Assembly: GCA_040881945.1 (NCBI GenBank)
Contig: JBBECF010000181.1
Coordinates: 1-13,937, forward strand
From: JBBECF01 sp040881945
Lineage (GTDB): Bacteria; Pseudomonadota; Alphaproteobacteria; Dongiales; Dongiaceae
Length of the DNA: 13,937 nt
Direction of reading: 5' to 3'
Part shown: positions 1 through 6,347 of the stretch, piece by piece
How the letters are laid out: each line of letters starts with the position of its first letter
How positions within the stretch are numbered: position 1 is the first letter of the stretch
The notes under the pieces: model-generated
The model's input: only the letters and a program-made list of their open reading frames with translations
Database searches by the model: none
Told to the model about the DNA's origin: nothing
Program-made: the position numbers and the translations under genes

Positions 1-24
1 TGAACCTCCGGGCACGCAAGGCGT

Positions 25-152
25 CCCTCTCCCCTTGTGGGAGAGGGGCCGAGGGTGAGGGGATGCCGCCGCCGAGCGGCTTTGCCGACGACTCATCCGC
101 GCGCGGACGCGCGCGACCCCTCACCCAAACCCTCTCCCACAAGGGGAGAGGG
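25..152. repeat. Inverted hairpin repeat downstream of the ABC ATPase gene
   Basis: Two arms, 25-62 and 117-152, are reverse complements over a 22-base perfect core plus an outer CCCCTCACCC block, separated by about 54 bp. Each arm is also a hairpin on its own: CCCTCTCCC, a 5-base loop, then GGGAGAGGG. The element lies about 30 bp beyond the stop codon of the leftward ATPase gene, so it could stop transcription or protect the 3' end of the transporter mRNA, although no U-run follows the stem. It resembles dispersed REP-like intergenic repeats that are common in high-GC Alphaproteobacteria. Function is inferred. I see no gene in 1-182. Confidence 0.75.
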
Positions 153-182
153 CTTTTCCCGTGCGCGCATTCGCAGACCAGC

Positions 183-1238
183 CTACGCACGAATCCGCTC
201 TTCGGTCTCGGCGTCGAACAGGAAAATCTTGGCGGGATCGACGCGCACCGCGATCGGGGTGTCGATCGGCTGATCGAAGTCCTTGTCGGCGCGCAGGGCT
301 ACGAAGCCGTCGCGCAGGCGCAGCGTCACGAGCGTGGCGTCGCCGGTCAGCTCGACCGAGTAGATGGCGGCGGACAGGTGCCCGTCCCCGGCCGTCGTGA
401 TCGTCAGGTCCTCGGGCCGCGCGCCCAGCACCGCCTTCGGATGCGAACCGCGCCCAGCGCCCGGCACCTCGACGCCCGGGCCGGCGAACTTGCCGTCCCT
501 GAGTTCGCCCTCGATGAAGTTCATGGCCGGCGAGCCGATGAAGCCGGCGACGAAGCGGTTGACGGGGTTGTTGTAGATCTCGCGCGGGGCGGCGAGCTGC
601 TGCAGGACGCCGCGGTGAATCACCGCGACGCGGGTGGCGAGCGTCATCGCCTCGATCTGATCGTGGGTGACGTAGATCGTCGTCACCGCCAGCTCGTGCT
701 GCAGGTGCTTCAGCTCGGCGCGCATCTGCACGCGCAGCTTGGCGTCGAGGTTCGAAAGCGGTTCGTCCATCAGGAACACAGTCGGCCGGCGCACGATGGC
801 GCGGGCCAGCGCGACGCGCTGGCGCTGGCCGCCGGACAGTTGCTTGGGCAGGCGATCGAGGAGGGGGTCGAGCTCCACCATCCGCGCCGCCACCATCACC
901 GCCTCGCGCCGCTCGGCCTCCGGCAGCTTGCGGATCTTCAGCGGGTACTCGATGTTCTGGTAGACCGTCATGTGCGGGTAAAGCGCATAGGACTGGAACA
1001 CCATCGCCACGTCGCGGTATTTGGGCAGGACGTTATTGACCATCCGGTCGCCGATGTAGATTTCGCCCTCGGTCACGGTCTCCAGCCCGGCGATCATGCG
1101 CATCGTCGTCGTCTTGCCGCAGCCCGAAGGGCCAAGCAGGACGAGGAACTCCTTGTCCCGGATTTCGAGGTCGAGGCCGTCGACGGCGACGACGTTGCCG
1201 TACCGCTTGCTCACCTTGCGGCAGGTGACATTGGCCAT
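183..1238 (-). CDS. CUT1-type sugar ABC transporter, ATP-binding subunit (MalK/UgpC family)
   Basis: This is the cytoplasmic ATPase that powers the adjacent sugar importer. The 351-residue product has Walker A GPSGCGKT (36-43), Q-loop Q82, signature LSGGQ (134-138), Walker B ending in DEP (158-160) and switch H192. A regulatory TOBE-like region of about 120 residues follows, as is usual for MalK/UgpC-type subunits of 350-370 residues. I chose the ATG at 1238 (MANVTCRKVSKRYG) because it starts the standard ABC fold; the longer open frame upstream overlaps the permease gene. Only 5 bases separate it from the permease stop, so the two are co-transcribed and probably translationally coupled. The family is certain; the substrate cannot be read from the ATPase. 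Confidence 0.95.
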   Translation of the reverse strand: MANVTCRKVSKRYGNVVAVDGLDLEIRDKEFLVLLGPSGCGKTTTMRMIAGLETVTEGEIYIGDRMVNNVLPKYRDVAMVFQSYALYPHMTVYQNIEYPLKIRKLPEAERREAVMVAARMVELDPLLDRLPKQLSGGQRQRVALARAIVRRPTVFLMDEPLSNLDAKLRVQMRAELKHLQHELAVTTIYVTHDQIEAMTLATRVAVIHRGVLQQLAAPREIYNNPVNRFVAGFIGSPAMNFIEGELRDGKFAGPGVEVPGAGRGSHPKAVLGARPEDLTITTAGDGHLSAAIYSVELTGDATLVTLRLRDGFVALRADKDFDQPIDTPIAVRVDPAKIFLFDAETEERIRA

Positions 1239-1243
1239 TTCCG

Positions 1244-2131
1244 TTACCCCTTGACGGCGCCGAAGGACAGGCCGCGCACCAGGTGTCGCTGGACGATGAA
1301 GGCGAAGACGATGATCGGCACGCAGGCCGCGAAGCCGGCGGCGCTGATCTCGCCCCATTCGGTCTTGTACTGGGTGATGCGGCCGGCGATGCCGATGGGC
1401 AGGGTGTTCGACGCCGTCGTCTCGGTGATGATGAGGGCGAACAGCAGTTCGTTCCACGACAGGATCAGACAGAAGATCGCGGTCGCCGCCAGCCCCGGCC
1501 GGGCGAGCGGCAGGATCACCCGGAAGAAGGCGCCGAGCCGGGTGTCGCCGTCGACCATCGCGGATTCCTCGAGGTCGGCCGGGATATCGGCGAAATAGCT
1601 CTTCATCATCCACACCACGAAGGGCAGGTTGAACCCGGTATAGGCGATCACCAGCGCCGCCTTGGTGTTGAGCAGCCCGAGGAACGAGAAGAACAGATAG
1701 AGCGGCACGATGGTCACGATCGGCGGCATCATGCGGGTCGACAGGATCCAGAACGACAGATGGCGCTTCACGCCGCGCGGATAGGCGAACCGGCTGAGCG
1801 CGTAACCGGCCAACGTCCCGATGACGAGCGAGAACAGCGTCGTGGCCAGGGCCACGATCGCGCTGTTGAGCATATAGAGCAGGAACGGCCGTTCGATGAA
1901 AGTCTGGACGTAACTATATAGCGTTAGGTCCTCGGGCAGCCAGATCGGCGGCACGGCGAACAGGTCGAGCCGCGTCTTGAACGAGTTGAGCAGCAGCCAC
2001 AGCACCGGGAAGACCGTGTACACCAGCGCGAAGGCGATCACCGCGGCGATCAGCCAGCCCTTGGCCCGTTCCCGAACGGCGCTGTGCGTCTCGGACCGGA
2101 ATGGCGGGGCGCGGTCGGCGGTCGTGGACAT
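1244..2131 (-). CDS. CUT1-type sugar ABC transporter permease (MalG-like)
   Basis: This is an inner-membrane permease subunit of 295 residues with about six hydrophobic segments, the first at about 25-45. The EAA loop that docks on the ATPase is visible as EESAMVDGDTRLGAFF, followed by ILPLARPG, in the C-terminal half as in MalG-type subunits. The ATG at 2131 (MSTTADRAPP) is preceded by GAGAAG at a suitable distance. The longer TTG-started frame lies inside the neighbouring mobile element and was rejected. The gene is third in the leftward order binding protein, permease, permease, ATPase. It is separated from the first permease by a MITE of about 180 bp, an unusual interruption of such a pair. 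Confidence 0.93.
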   Translation of the reverse strand: MSTTADRAPPFRSETHSAVRERAKGWLIAAVIAFALVYTVFPVLWLLLNSFKTRLDLFAVPPIWLPEDLTLYSYVQTFIERPFLLYMLNSAIVALATTLFSLVIGTLAGYALSRFAYPRGVKRHLSFWILSTRMMPPIVTIVPLYLFFSFLGLLNTKAALVIAYTGFNLPFVVWMMKSYFADIPADLEESAMVDGDTRLGAFFRVILPLARPGLAATAIFCLILSWNELLFALIITETTASNTLPIGIAGRITQYKTEWGEISAAGFAACVPIIVFAFIVQRHLVRGLSFGAVKG

Positions 2132-2145
2132 CCCAGAGCTTCTCA

Positions 2146-2324
2146 AAGCTTGTGAAAGAATTGCATCGGCGTCGTTGCGTCCTTCGAGACGCGCCCCTTC
2201 GGGGCGCCCCTCAGGATGAGGTTAAGTTTTTGTGGCACAAAGAAAAACCTCATGCTGAGGAGGCCGCGAGAGCGGCCGTCTCGAAGCACGCAGGAGCGGC
2301 AATCCAGCATTCATTCACGGCCCC
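2146..2324 (-). mobile_element. MITE copy 1 (foldback, TNA target duplication) between the two permease genes
   Basis: A non-coding element of 179 bp. On the minus strand it begins GGGGCCGTGAATGAAT; its other end, read inward on the plus strand, begins AAGCTTGTGAAAGAAT. These are imperfect terminal inverted repeats sharing GTGAA-GAAT. The triplet TCA flanks both ends (2143-2145 and 2325-2327), a 3-bp TNA target duplication; on the gene strand the right copy is the TGA stop of the MalF-like permease. The whole body is a long imperfect palindrome around the AT-rich centre TTTTTGTGGCACAAAGAAAAA. A second copy at 10902-11082 is about 85-90% identical by eye. No transposase is encoded. TNA duplications are typical of IS427/IS1031-type IS5-family transposases, which could have moved it in trans (inference). 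Confidence 0.85.
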
Positions 2325-3227
2325 TCAGTCATCGAGCCGCATCCGCTTGATCAGCCAAGTGCTGAACCCGACCGTCAGGGCCAACATGAACAGCGAGATC
2401 GCGGCGGCGTAGCCGATGTCGAAGAAGCGGAACGCGACCTTGTAGATGTAATAGCTGAGCGTTTCCGTGGCGCCGGCCGGGCCGCCATAGGTGACGATGA
2501 AGACCGTGTCGAACAGGCGGATGGCGTCCATCATGCGCAACAGGATGATGATCGTGACCACCGGCCGCAGGAACGGCCAGGTCAGGTCGCGAAACTTCTG
2601 CCAGGGGCCGGCGCCATCGATCTCGGCCGCCTCGTAGGGTTCGCTCGGCAGGCCGGCGAGCCCGGCCAGGCACATCAGGAAGACGAAGGGCGTCCATTCC
2701 CAGATGTCGATGACGATGAGCGACAGCATGGCCGTGCCGTGGCCCGAGACCCACAGGCTGGGCTCCAGGCCGAGGCGGATCAGCAGGTCGTTGATGACCC
2801 CGAACTGCGGCTGGTACATCAGCTTCCACACGATCGCCACGGCGATCGGCGGCAGCATCATCGGCAGCAGCAGCACCGTCTTGATGAAGGTCAGGCGCTG
2901 CACATAGCGGTCGACGAGCAGGGCGAAACCGAGGCCGAGCCCGAATTCGACCGACACCGAGACGGCGGTGAACAACAGCGTGTTGCCGAGTGCGTTGTGG
3001 AACTTGTCGTCGGTGAACAGCCGGCCGAAATTCGCCAACCCGACGAAGGCGCTGGCCGCCGGGTCGGCCGGGTTGAAGGCCTGGAACGCCACCGTGACCA
3101 TGTAGATCGTCGGAAACATGGTGAGGGCGAGGAGAACGAGGACGGCCGGCGCCGGCAGCAGCCAGCGCAGGTTGTTTTCGGCCCAACGCTCCACGGCCAG
3201 GCCCTGGGTCGGGGGCGTCGCCCTCAT
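2325..3227 (-). CDS. CUT1-type sugar ABC transporter permease (MalF-like)
   Basis: This is the other inner-membrane permease of the importer, 300 residues with about six hydrophobic segments. The first is near 25-45 (WLLPAPAVLVLLALTMFPTI). The EAA loop is clear: EPYEAAEIDGAGPWQKFRDL followed by TWPFLRP. The ATG at 3227 (MRATPPTQGL) is the first in-frame methionine after an abnormal G/C homopolymer tract; that tract may hide or corrupt the true ribosome binding site, so the start is moderately sure. The stop TGA (2325-2327) is also one copy of the target duplication of the adjacent MITE. If the MITE is removed, this stop lies 11 bases before the MalG-like ATG, a normal operon spacing. Confidence 0.92.
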   Translation of the reverse strand: MRATPPTQGLAVERWAENNLRWLLPAPAVLVLLALTMFPTIYMVTVAFQAFNPADPAASAFVGLANFGRLFTDDKFHNALGNTLLFTAVSVSVEFGLGLGFALLVDRYVQRLTFIKTVLLLPMMLPPIAVAIVWKLMYQPQFGVINDLLIRLGLEPSLWVSGHGTAMLSLIVIDIWEWTPFVFLMCLAGLAGLPSEPYEAAEIDGAGPWQKFRDLTWPFLRPVVTIIILLRMMDAIRLFDTVFIVTYGGPAGATETLSYYIYKVAFRFFDIGYAAAISLFMLALTVGFSTWLIKRMRLDD

Positions 3228-3237
3228 CTTACGCCAA

Positions 3238-3271
3238 GGGGGGGGGGGCCGGCCCCCCCCCCCCCCCCCCC
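3238..3271. other. Abnormal G/C homopolymer palindrome (possible assembly error)
   Basis: A run of 11 G, then CCGG, then 19 C lies in the 59-base gap between the binding-protein stop and the MalF-like start. Nothing else nearby is as simple in sequence. It is self-complementary and could fold into a strong hairpin, but equally it may be a low-quality consensus over a hard GC hairpin. A natural hairpin here would be sensible, since MalE-MalF type intergenic stems lower permease expression relative to the binding protein. Its true sequence cannot be trusted. Confidence 0.7.
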
Positions 3272-3286
3272 GCCGCCCGTGCCGCC

Positions 3287-4543
3287 TTAGCGGGCGACGA
3301 TCTTGGCGATCGCGTCGTTCGCCCGCTGCAACGCCTCGTCGGCGCCGATCTGCCCGGCCACGGCCTTGGACAGCTCCGCCCCGAAGGCGTTCTCGATTTC
3401 CGGCCATTTCGGGTGACGCGGACGCGGCGTCGAGAAGTTGATCGCCTCCATCAGCACCGGGAAGTGGCGGAACTGCGGTTGCGCGGTCAGCTCCGGGTCG
3501 GTGAACGCCGAGAAGCGCACCGGCGGATTGCCGCGCGTCACCGATTTCTTGATCTGCTCCGGCGAGGTCGCCCAGATCATGAAGTCGAAGGCCGCCTGCT
3601 TGTTCTTGGAATCGGACGTGATGCCCATCAGCCAATGGCCGATCTCGGAGCTGCCGGCATGGGTGCCCGACGGGATCGCCGAATAGGCGATCTTGCCGAC
3701 GACGCGGCTCTGGTTCGGGTCCTCGAAGGTCGCGACCCAATTCGGCCAGTTGATCGACGACGCCGCGGTACCCTGGGCCATGAACGTCCCGACCTCGTCG
3801 GCGTTGAAGCTCTCGACGCCCGGCGGCGAGATTTCCTTGAGCTTCAGGAACACCTCCATGGCCTTCTTAGCCTCCGGGGTCACCAGGCTGGGCTGGCGGT
3901 TCGCGTCGAACATCTCGCCGCCGTAGGACCAGAAGATCGGCATGAAGTCGGCGACCACCGGGTTGCCCTCGGCGGCGCGCATGACATAGCCATAGAGCCG
4001 CTGCTGGCCGCCCGCGGTGATCTTGCTGCCCGCCGCGATCACGTCGTCCCAGGTGTCGGGCGCCTGAGGCAGGCCGTTCTTGGCGAACAGCTCGGGGTCG
4101 TAGAAGAACATCTGCGCGTTGCCGACATAAGGCAGGCAGACGTACCGGCCGGTGGCGTAGGGGCTGCGGCAGACCGCCAGCGACTTGGCCAGGAAGTCGT
4201 TGTCCGGACCGTCGGTCCCGATCGCCTGATAATAGGCGCCGAGCGGCTCGAGGTAGCCATTCTCGGCGAAGAACGGCAGCCACGGGTCGTCCATCAGGAC
4301 GATGTCGTAGGCGCCGGATTTGGTCGACCCGGCGTTGGCCGCCTTTTCGAAGAGGTTGGCGTAGGGCGCCTGCACGATGTCGATCGCGATGCCCTTCATG
4401 GCCGAATAGTCGGCGGCGGCGGCGCGCAGCCCGTCGCCCTCCGACCCGTTCGGCACGGCGATGGTCAGATCGGCCGCCGCGGCGGCCGCGGCAAACGAAA
4501 CCGTCGCGGCCGCGACGGCGAGGGCCCTGCACAGTTTGTTCAT
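3287..4543 (-). CDS. Extracellular solute-binding protein of the CUT1 sugar transporter
   Basis: A periplasmic binding protein of about 418 residues, the usual length for family 1 (MalE/UgpB-like) proteins. The N-terminus is a Sec signal peptide: MNKLCRAL, an alanine-rich hydrophobic core, then likely cleavage near AAA-DLTIAVPNG. Family-like stretches include YDIVLMDDPWLPFFAENGYLEPL near the N-terminal lobe and a C-terminal part ending IAKIVAR. I chose the ATG at 4543 because GGGAGG lies 7-8 bases before it; the ATG two codons earlier (4549) abuts that ribosome binding site. It is the first gene of the transporter operon, read from the promoter in repeat 4615-4703. The ligand is unknown; context suggests an inositol derivative. 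Rhizobial inositol and rhizopine binding proteins (IbpA, MocB) are of the unrelated CUT2 type, so this is not an orthologue of those. Confidence 0.93.
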   Translation of the reverse strand: MNKLCRALAVAAATVSFAAAAAAADLTIAVPNGSEGDGLRAAAADYSAMKGIAIDIVQAPYANLFEKAANAGSTKSGAYDIVLMDDPWLPFFAENGYLEPLGAYYQAIGTDGPDNDFLAKSLAVCRSPYATGRYVCLPYVGNAQMFFYDPELFAKNGLPQAPDTWDDVIAAGSKITAGGQQRLYGYVMRAAEGNPVVADFMPIFWSYGGEMFDANRQPSLVTPEAKKAMEVFLKLKEISPPGVESFNADEVGTFMAQGTAASSINWPNWVATFEDPNQSRVVGKIAYSAIPSGTHAGSSEIGHWLMGITSDSKNKQAAFDFMIWATSPEQIKKSVTRGNPPVRFSAFTDPELTAQPQFRHFPVLMEAINFSTPRPRHPKWPEIENAFGAELSKAVAGQIGADEALQRANDAIAKIVAR

Positions 4544-4614
4544 TCGCATTCCTCCCGGTTGGTATCTCTCGCGCCTTGCCCGGCGATCCTCGGCGATGTC
4601 GGGAAGCGCCCGGC

Positions 4615-4703
4615 GGACCGCCGACCGCTAAAACGTCGTTTTTATTTGGCGCGCGATATAGAATACATTTTCCATTCCGGACGTAAAGCGGTTTGTCGCC
4701 GCC
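4615..4703. repeat. Direct repeat copy A: duplicated promoter/operator region upstream of the binding-protein gene
   Basis: This 89-bp block matches 6248-6336 in the same orientation with five mismatches (4617, 4624, 4680, 4682, 4696) and no gaps. It is AT-richer than its surroundings (CTAAAACGTCGTTTTTATTT, then ATATAGAATACATTTTCC). The similarity ends at 4703; copy B continues into the AGGAGG and start codon of the RpiR gene, copy A does not. It lies in the 236-base gap 4544-4779. The rest of that gap is the leader of the binding-protein gene on the left and about 75 unremarkable bases on the right. Confidence 0.93.
4660..4687 (-). promoter_or_regulatory. Candidate promoter and IolR-like operator for the transporter operon (copy A)
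   Basis: Reading leftward, TTTACG (4687-4682), a 16-base spacer and TATTCT (4665-4660) form a plausible sigma-70 promoter, with 4 of 6 matches in each box. On the same strand GGAA-AATGTA-TTCT (4673-4660) overlaps the spacer and -10 box and nearly fits GGAA-N6-TTCC, the motif I recall for the RpiR-type repressor IolR of Sinorhizobium meliloti. Binding there would block the polymerase. The predicted leader to the binding-protein start is about 110 bases. Both calls are by eye. Confidence 0.5.
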
Positions 4704-4779
4704 GCGGCGGGTTGCGGAGCACCGGTGGGAGCCGGCGCCGACGATCACCATGCCGGCTTCGCTCACGGATGAGCCCGTA

Positions 4780-5097
4780 TCACCCGAGGTTGATGAAGAC
4801 ACTTCCGGCCTCGACCTTTACCGGATAGATCTTCAGGCTGACGCACACCGGCGCGCCCTTCGCCTCCCCCGTCCGGTAATCGAACCGGCCATTGTGCTTT
4901 GGGCATTCGATGATGTTGTCCATCACCAGGCCACCCGCGAGATGGGTGCCCTCGTGCGTGCAATGCCCGTCGGTCGCGTAGTACTTATCGTCCGCCGACC
5001 GGTAGATGGCGAAGGTGCGGTCCCCGTGATCGAAGCGGATCACGTCCTCCGCATCGATATCGTCGGCCTTGCAGGCCTCGACCCAGCCGGTGCTCAT
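4780..5097 (-). CDS. mocE: Rieske-type [2Fe-2S] ferredoxin, MocE family
   Basis: A small soluble electron carrier of 105 residues. The Rieske cluster ligands are present as C46-T-H48 and C65-P-K-H68 (CTHEGTH and CPKHNGRFD), in the arrangement of bacterial Rieske ferredoxins. It should pass electrons from a ferredoxin reductase to the oxygenase encoded just upstream. The ATG at 5097 (MSTGWVEACKADDI) is 23 bases past the stop of mocD, so the two genes form one leftward unit. In rhizobia MocE works with MocD and the reductase MocF in breakdown of the rhizopine 3-O-methyl-scyllo-inosamine. No mocF-like gene is visible here; a reductase must come from elsewhere. Family assignment is firm; the rhizopine role is inferred from family and the iol neighbours. 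Confidence 0.85.
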   Translation of the reverse strand: MSTGWVEACKADDIDAEDVIRFDHGDRTFAIYRSADDKYYATDGHCTHEGTHLAGGLVMDNIIECPKHNGRFDYRTGEAKGAPVCVSLKIYPVKVEAGSVFINLG

Positions 5098-5120
5098 GGC
5101 GATGTCCGTTCGCGCCCTGG

Positions 5121-6203
5121 CTATGCGGCGCCCGTTGCGGCGGCGAGCGGTGCGGCAGACGACCGGGCGAATGGCGGAAGCGGCCGCTGCACATGATACT
5201 CGGGGTCCTTTGCCTGCCGAAGCAGCGCCGGGATGATTTCCCGGTAGGCATCCACCAGGCCGTTGTAGGCCGGCGGCATGTCGGCCTTTAGCTCCCGGTG
5301 GAGCGCCGGCAGCGCGTGATAGGGAACCATCGGAAAGATGTGATGCTCGATGTGATAGTTCATGTTCCAGTACAGGAAGCGGAGGACCGGGTTCATGTAG
5401 ACCGTGCGGCTGTTGAGCCGGTGATCGAGCACGTCTTCGGCAAGCCCGGCATGCTGCGTCAGCGCCAGGACGAGATGCAGCCAGGAGCCGTAGAAGGTCG
5501 GCAAGCCGATCAACATGGCCGGCAGGATGCTGCCGATGGCGACGCACCAGATCGCGATGCCGGCAAGGACCACGATCCAGACGCGCGCGGTCCAGAATAC
5601 CTTGCGACGCTCCGTTCGCGGGATGAACGTCGCCTCGTCGGCCGTCAACCGGCCCGCCGCATGCTGGGCGAGCCTGCCGAGCGTCAGGACGCCCGACTTC
5701 AGGGCGAAGAGGTTGAGCAGGAGAGCCGGGAAATCCGGCGGCCGCGACGCCAGAATCTCGGGATCGCGGCCGACGATGAGGGTATCGGTGTGATGGCGGG
5801 TGTGACTCCAGCGCCAGACCGTCGGTTCGCGCAGCATCATGAATGACGCGATGCCGTAGACCGCATCGTTCAGCCAACGCGTGCGGAAGGCCGTGCCGTG
5901 GCTGCATTCGTGCCAACGGGAGTCGGCGGCCGAGCCATAGAGCACGCCATAGACGGCGAAGAACGGCACCGCCCACCAGTCGCCCCAGAAGGTCCAGCCG
6001 AGGCCGCCGGTCACGATGAGCGCGGCGAACCAGATGAGCGTGTCGCGGATCGCCGGACCGTCCTTGCGCCGCATCAACGCCTTCAGCCGCTCGCGCGGAA
6101 GCGAGCAGACATACCATTGGGCGTTTGCGAGGCCCTTCTCCTGGGCAAGCCTGCCGTCACGCCCGGTGAGGCCGTAGTCGCGCCGTGTCATTTCCGCTGC
6201 CAT
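5121..6203 (-). CDS. mocD: Membrane di-iron oxygenase/desaturase, MocD family
   Basis: An integral-membrane fatty-acid-desaturase-fold protein of about 360 residues with all three histidine boxes that bind the di-iron centre: HECSH (98-102), HTRHH (134-138) and HIEHH (284-288), with a further H251 in TQHAGLAED. Hydrophobic segments lie near 55-90, 160-175 and 205-245. MocD proteins are linked to oxidative attack on the methoxy group of rhizopine; relatives hydroxylate or desaturate lipids, so a lipid substrate is the main alternative. I used the ATG at 6203 (MAAEMTRRDYGL); ATG 6191 (MTRRDYGL) is an equally good start and closer to family N-termini, and neither has a strong ribosome binding site. 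It is first in the mocD-mocE pair, driven from repeat copy B. Confidence 0.87.
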   Translation of the reverse strand: MAAEMTRRDYGLTGRDGRLAQEKGLANAQWYVCSLPRERLKALMRRKDGPAIRDTLIWFAALIVTGGLGWTFWGDWWAVPFFAVYGVLYGSAADSRWHECSHGTAFRTRWLNDAVYGIASFMMLREPTVWRWSHTRHHTDTLIVGRDPEILASRPPDFPALLLNLFALKSGVLTLGRLAQHAAGRLTADEATFIPRTERRKVFWTARVWIVVLAGIAIWCVAIGSILPAMLIGLPTFYGSWLHLVLALTQHAGLAEDVLDHRLNSRTVYMNPVLRFLYWNMNYHIEHHIFPMVPYHALPALHRELKADMPPAYNGLVDAYREIIPALLRQAKDPEYHVQRPLPPFARSSAAPLAAATGAA

Positions 6204-6247
6204 CGGTCGTCGCGAAAGGACCACCTGCCCCTCATGGACCACCACAA

Positions 6248-6336
6248 GGTCCGCCGCCCGCTAAAACGTCGTTTTTATTTGGCGCGCGATATAGAATACA
6301 TTTTCCATTCCGCAGGTAAAGCGGTTTGCCGCCGCC
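6248..6336. repeat. Direct repeat copy B: promoter/operator region between mocD and the RpiR gene
   Basis: The 89-bp partner of 4615-4703, same orientation, five mismatches. Here it fills nearly the whole divergent intergenic region between mocD (leftward) and the RpiR gene (rightward) and ends one base before that gene's AGGAGG (6337-6342). Copies A and B thus bracket mocD-mocE exactly. This copy is probably the ancestral one because its right edge joins seamlessly to the regulator's ribosome binding site (inference). Confidence 0.93.
6293..6320 (-). promoter_or_regulatory. Candidate leftward promoter and IolR-like operator for mocD-mocE (copy B)
   Basis: The same layout as in copy A: TTTACC (6320-6315), a 16-base spacer, then TATTCT (6298-6293), with GGAA-AATGTA-TTCT (6306-6293) over the spacer and -10 box. 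The regulator gene starts 42 bases past the operator on the other side, so the site could also provide autoregulation. No convincing rightward promoter pair was found, but one must exist in or near this block. Confidence 0.48.
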
Positions 6337-6347
6337 AGGAGGAATCG

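Noticed and set aside
63..1598. A long rightward open frame antisense to the ATPase and permease genes
   Set aside because: Its product is rich in R, H, D and low-complexity stretches with no domain, while the opposite strand has textbook ABC transporter motifs. It is a GC-driven shadow.
1239..1613. An extended N-terminus for the ATPase, in frame to 1613
   Set aside because: It would overlap most of the permease C-terminal coding region out of frame and precedes a standard MalK-type start.
2132..2146. A longer MalG-like protein starting from TTG at 2146
   Set aside because: That codon lies in the MITE and its target duplication; the ATG at 2131 belongs to the reconstructed ancestral junction.
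3228..3740. An extended N-terminus for the MalF-like permease, in frame through the G/C tract to 3740
   Set aside because: The frame passes through the homopolymer and lies antisense-free but out of frame within the binding-protein gene; the product there is glycine-rich and arginine-rich without homology features.
4704..4779. A remnant of the RpiR gene next to repeat copy A, expected if a larger segment had been duplicated
   Set aside because: The bases after 4703 do not resemble the start of the regulator gene, so the duplication is limited to the 89-bp control block.
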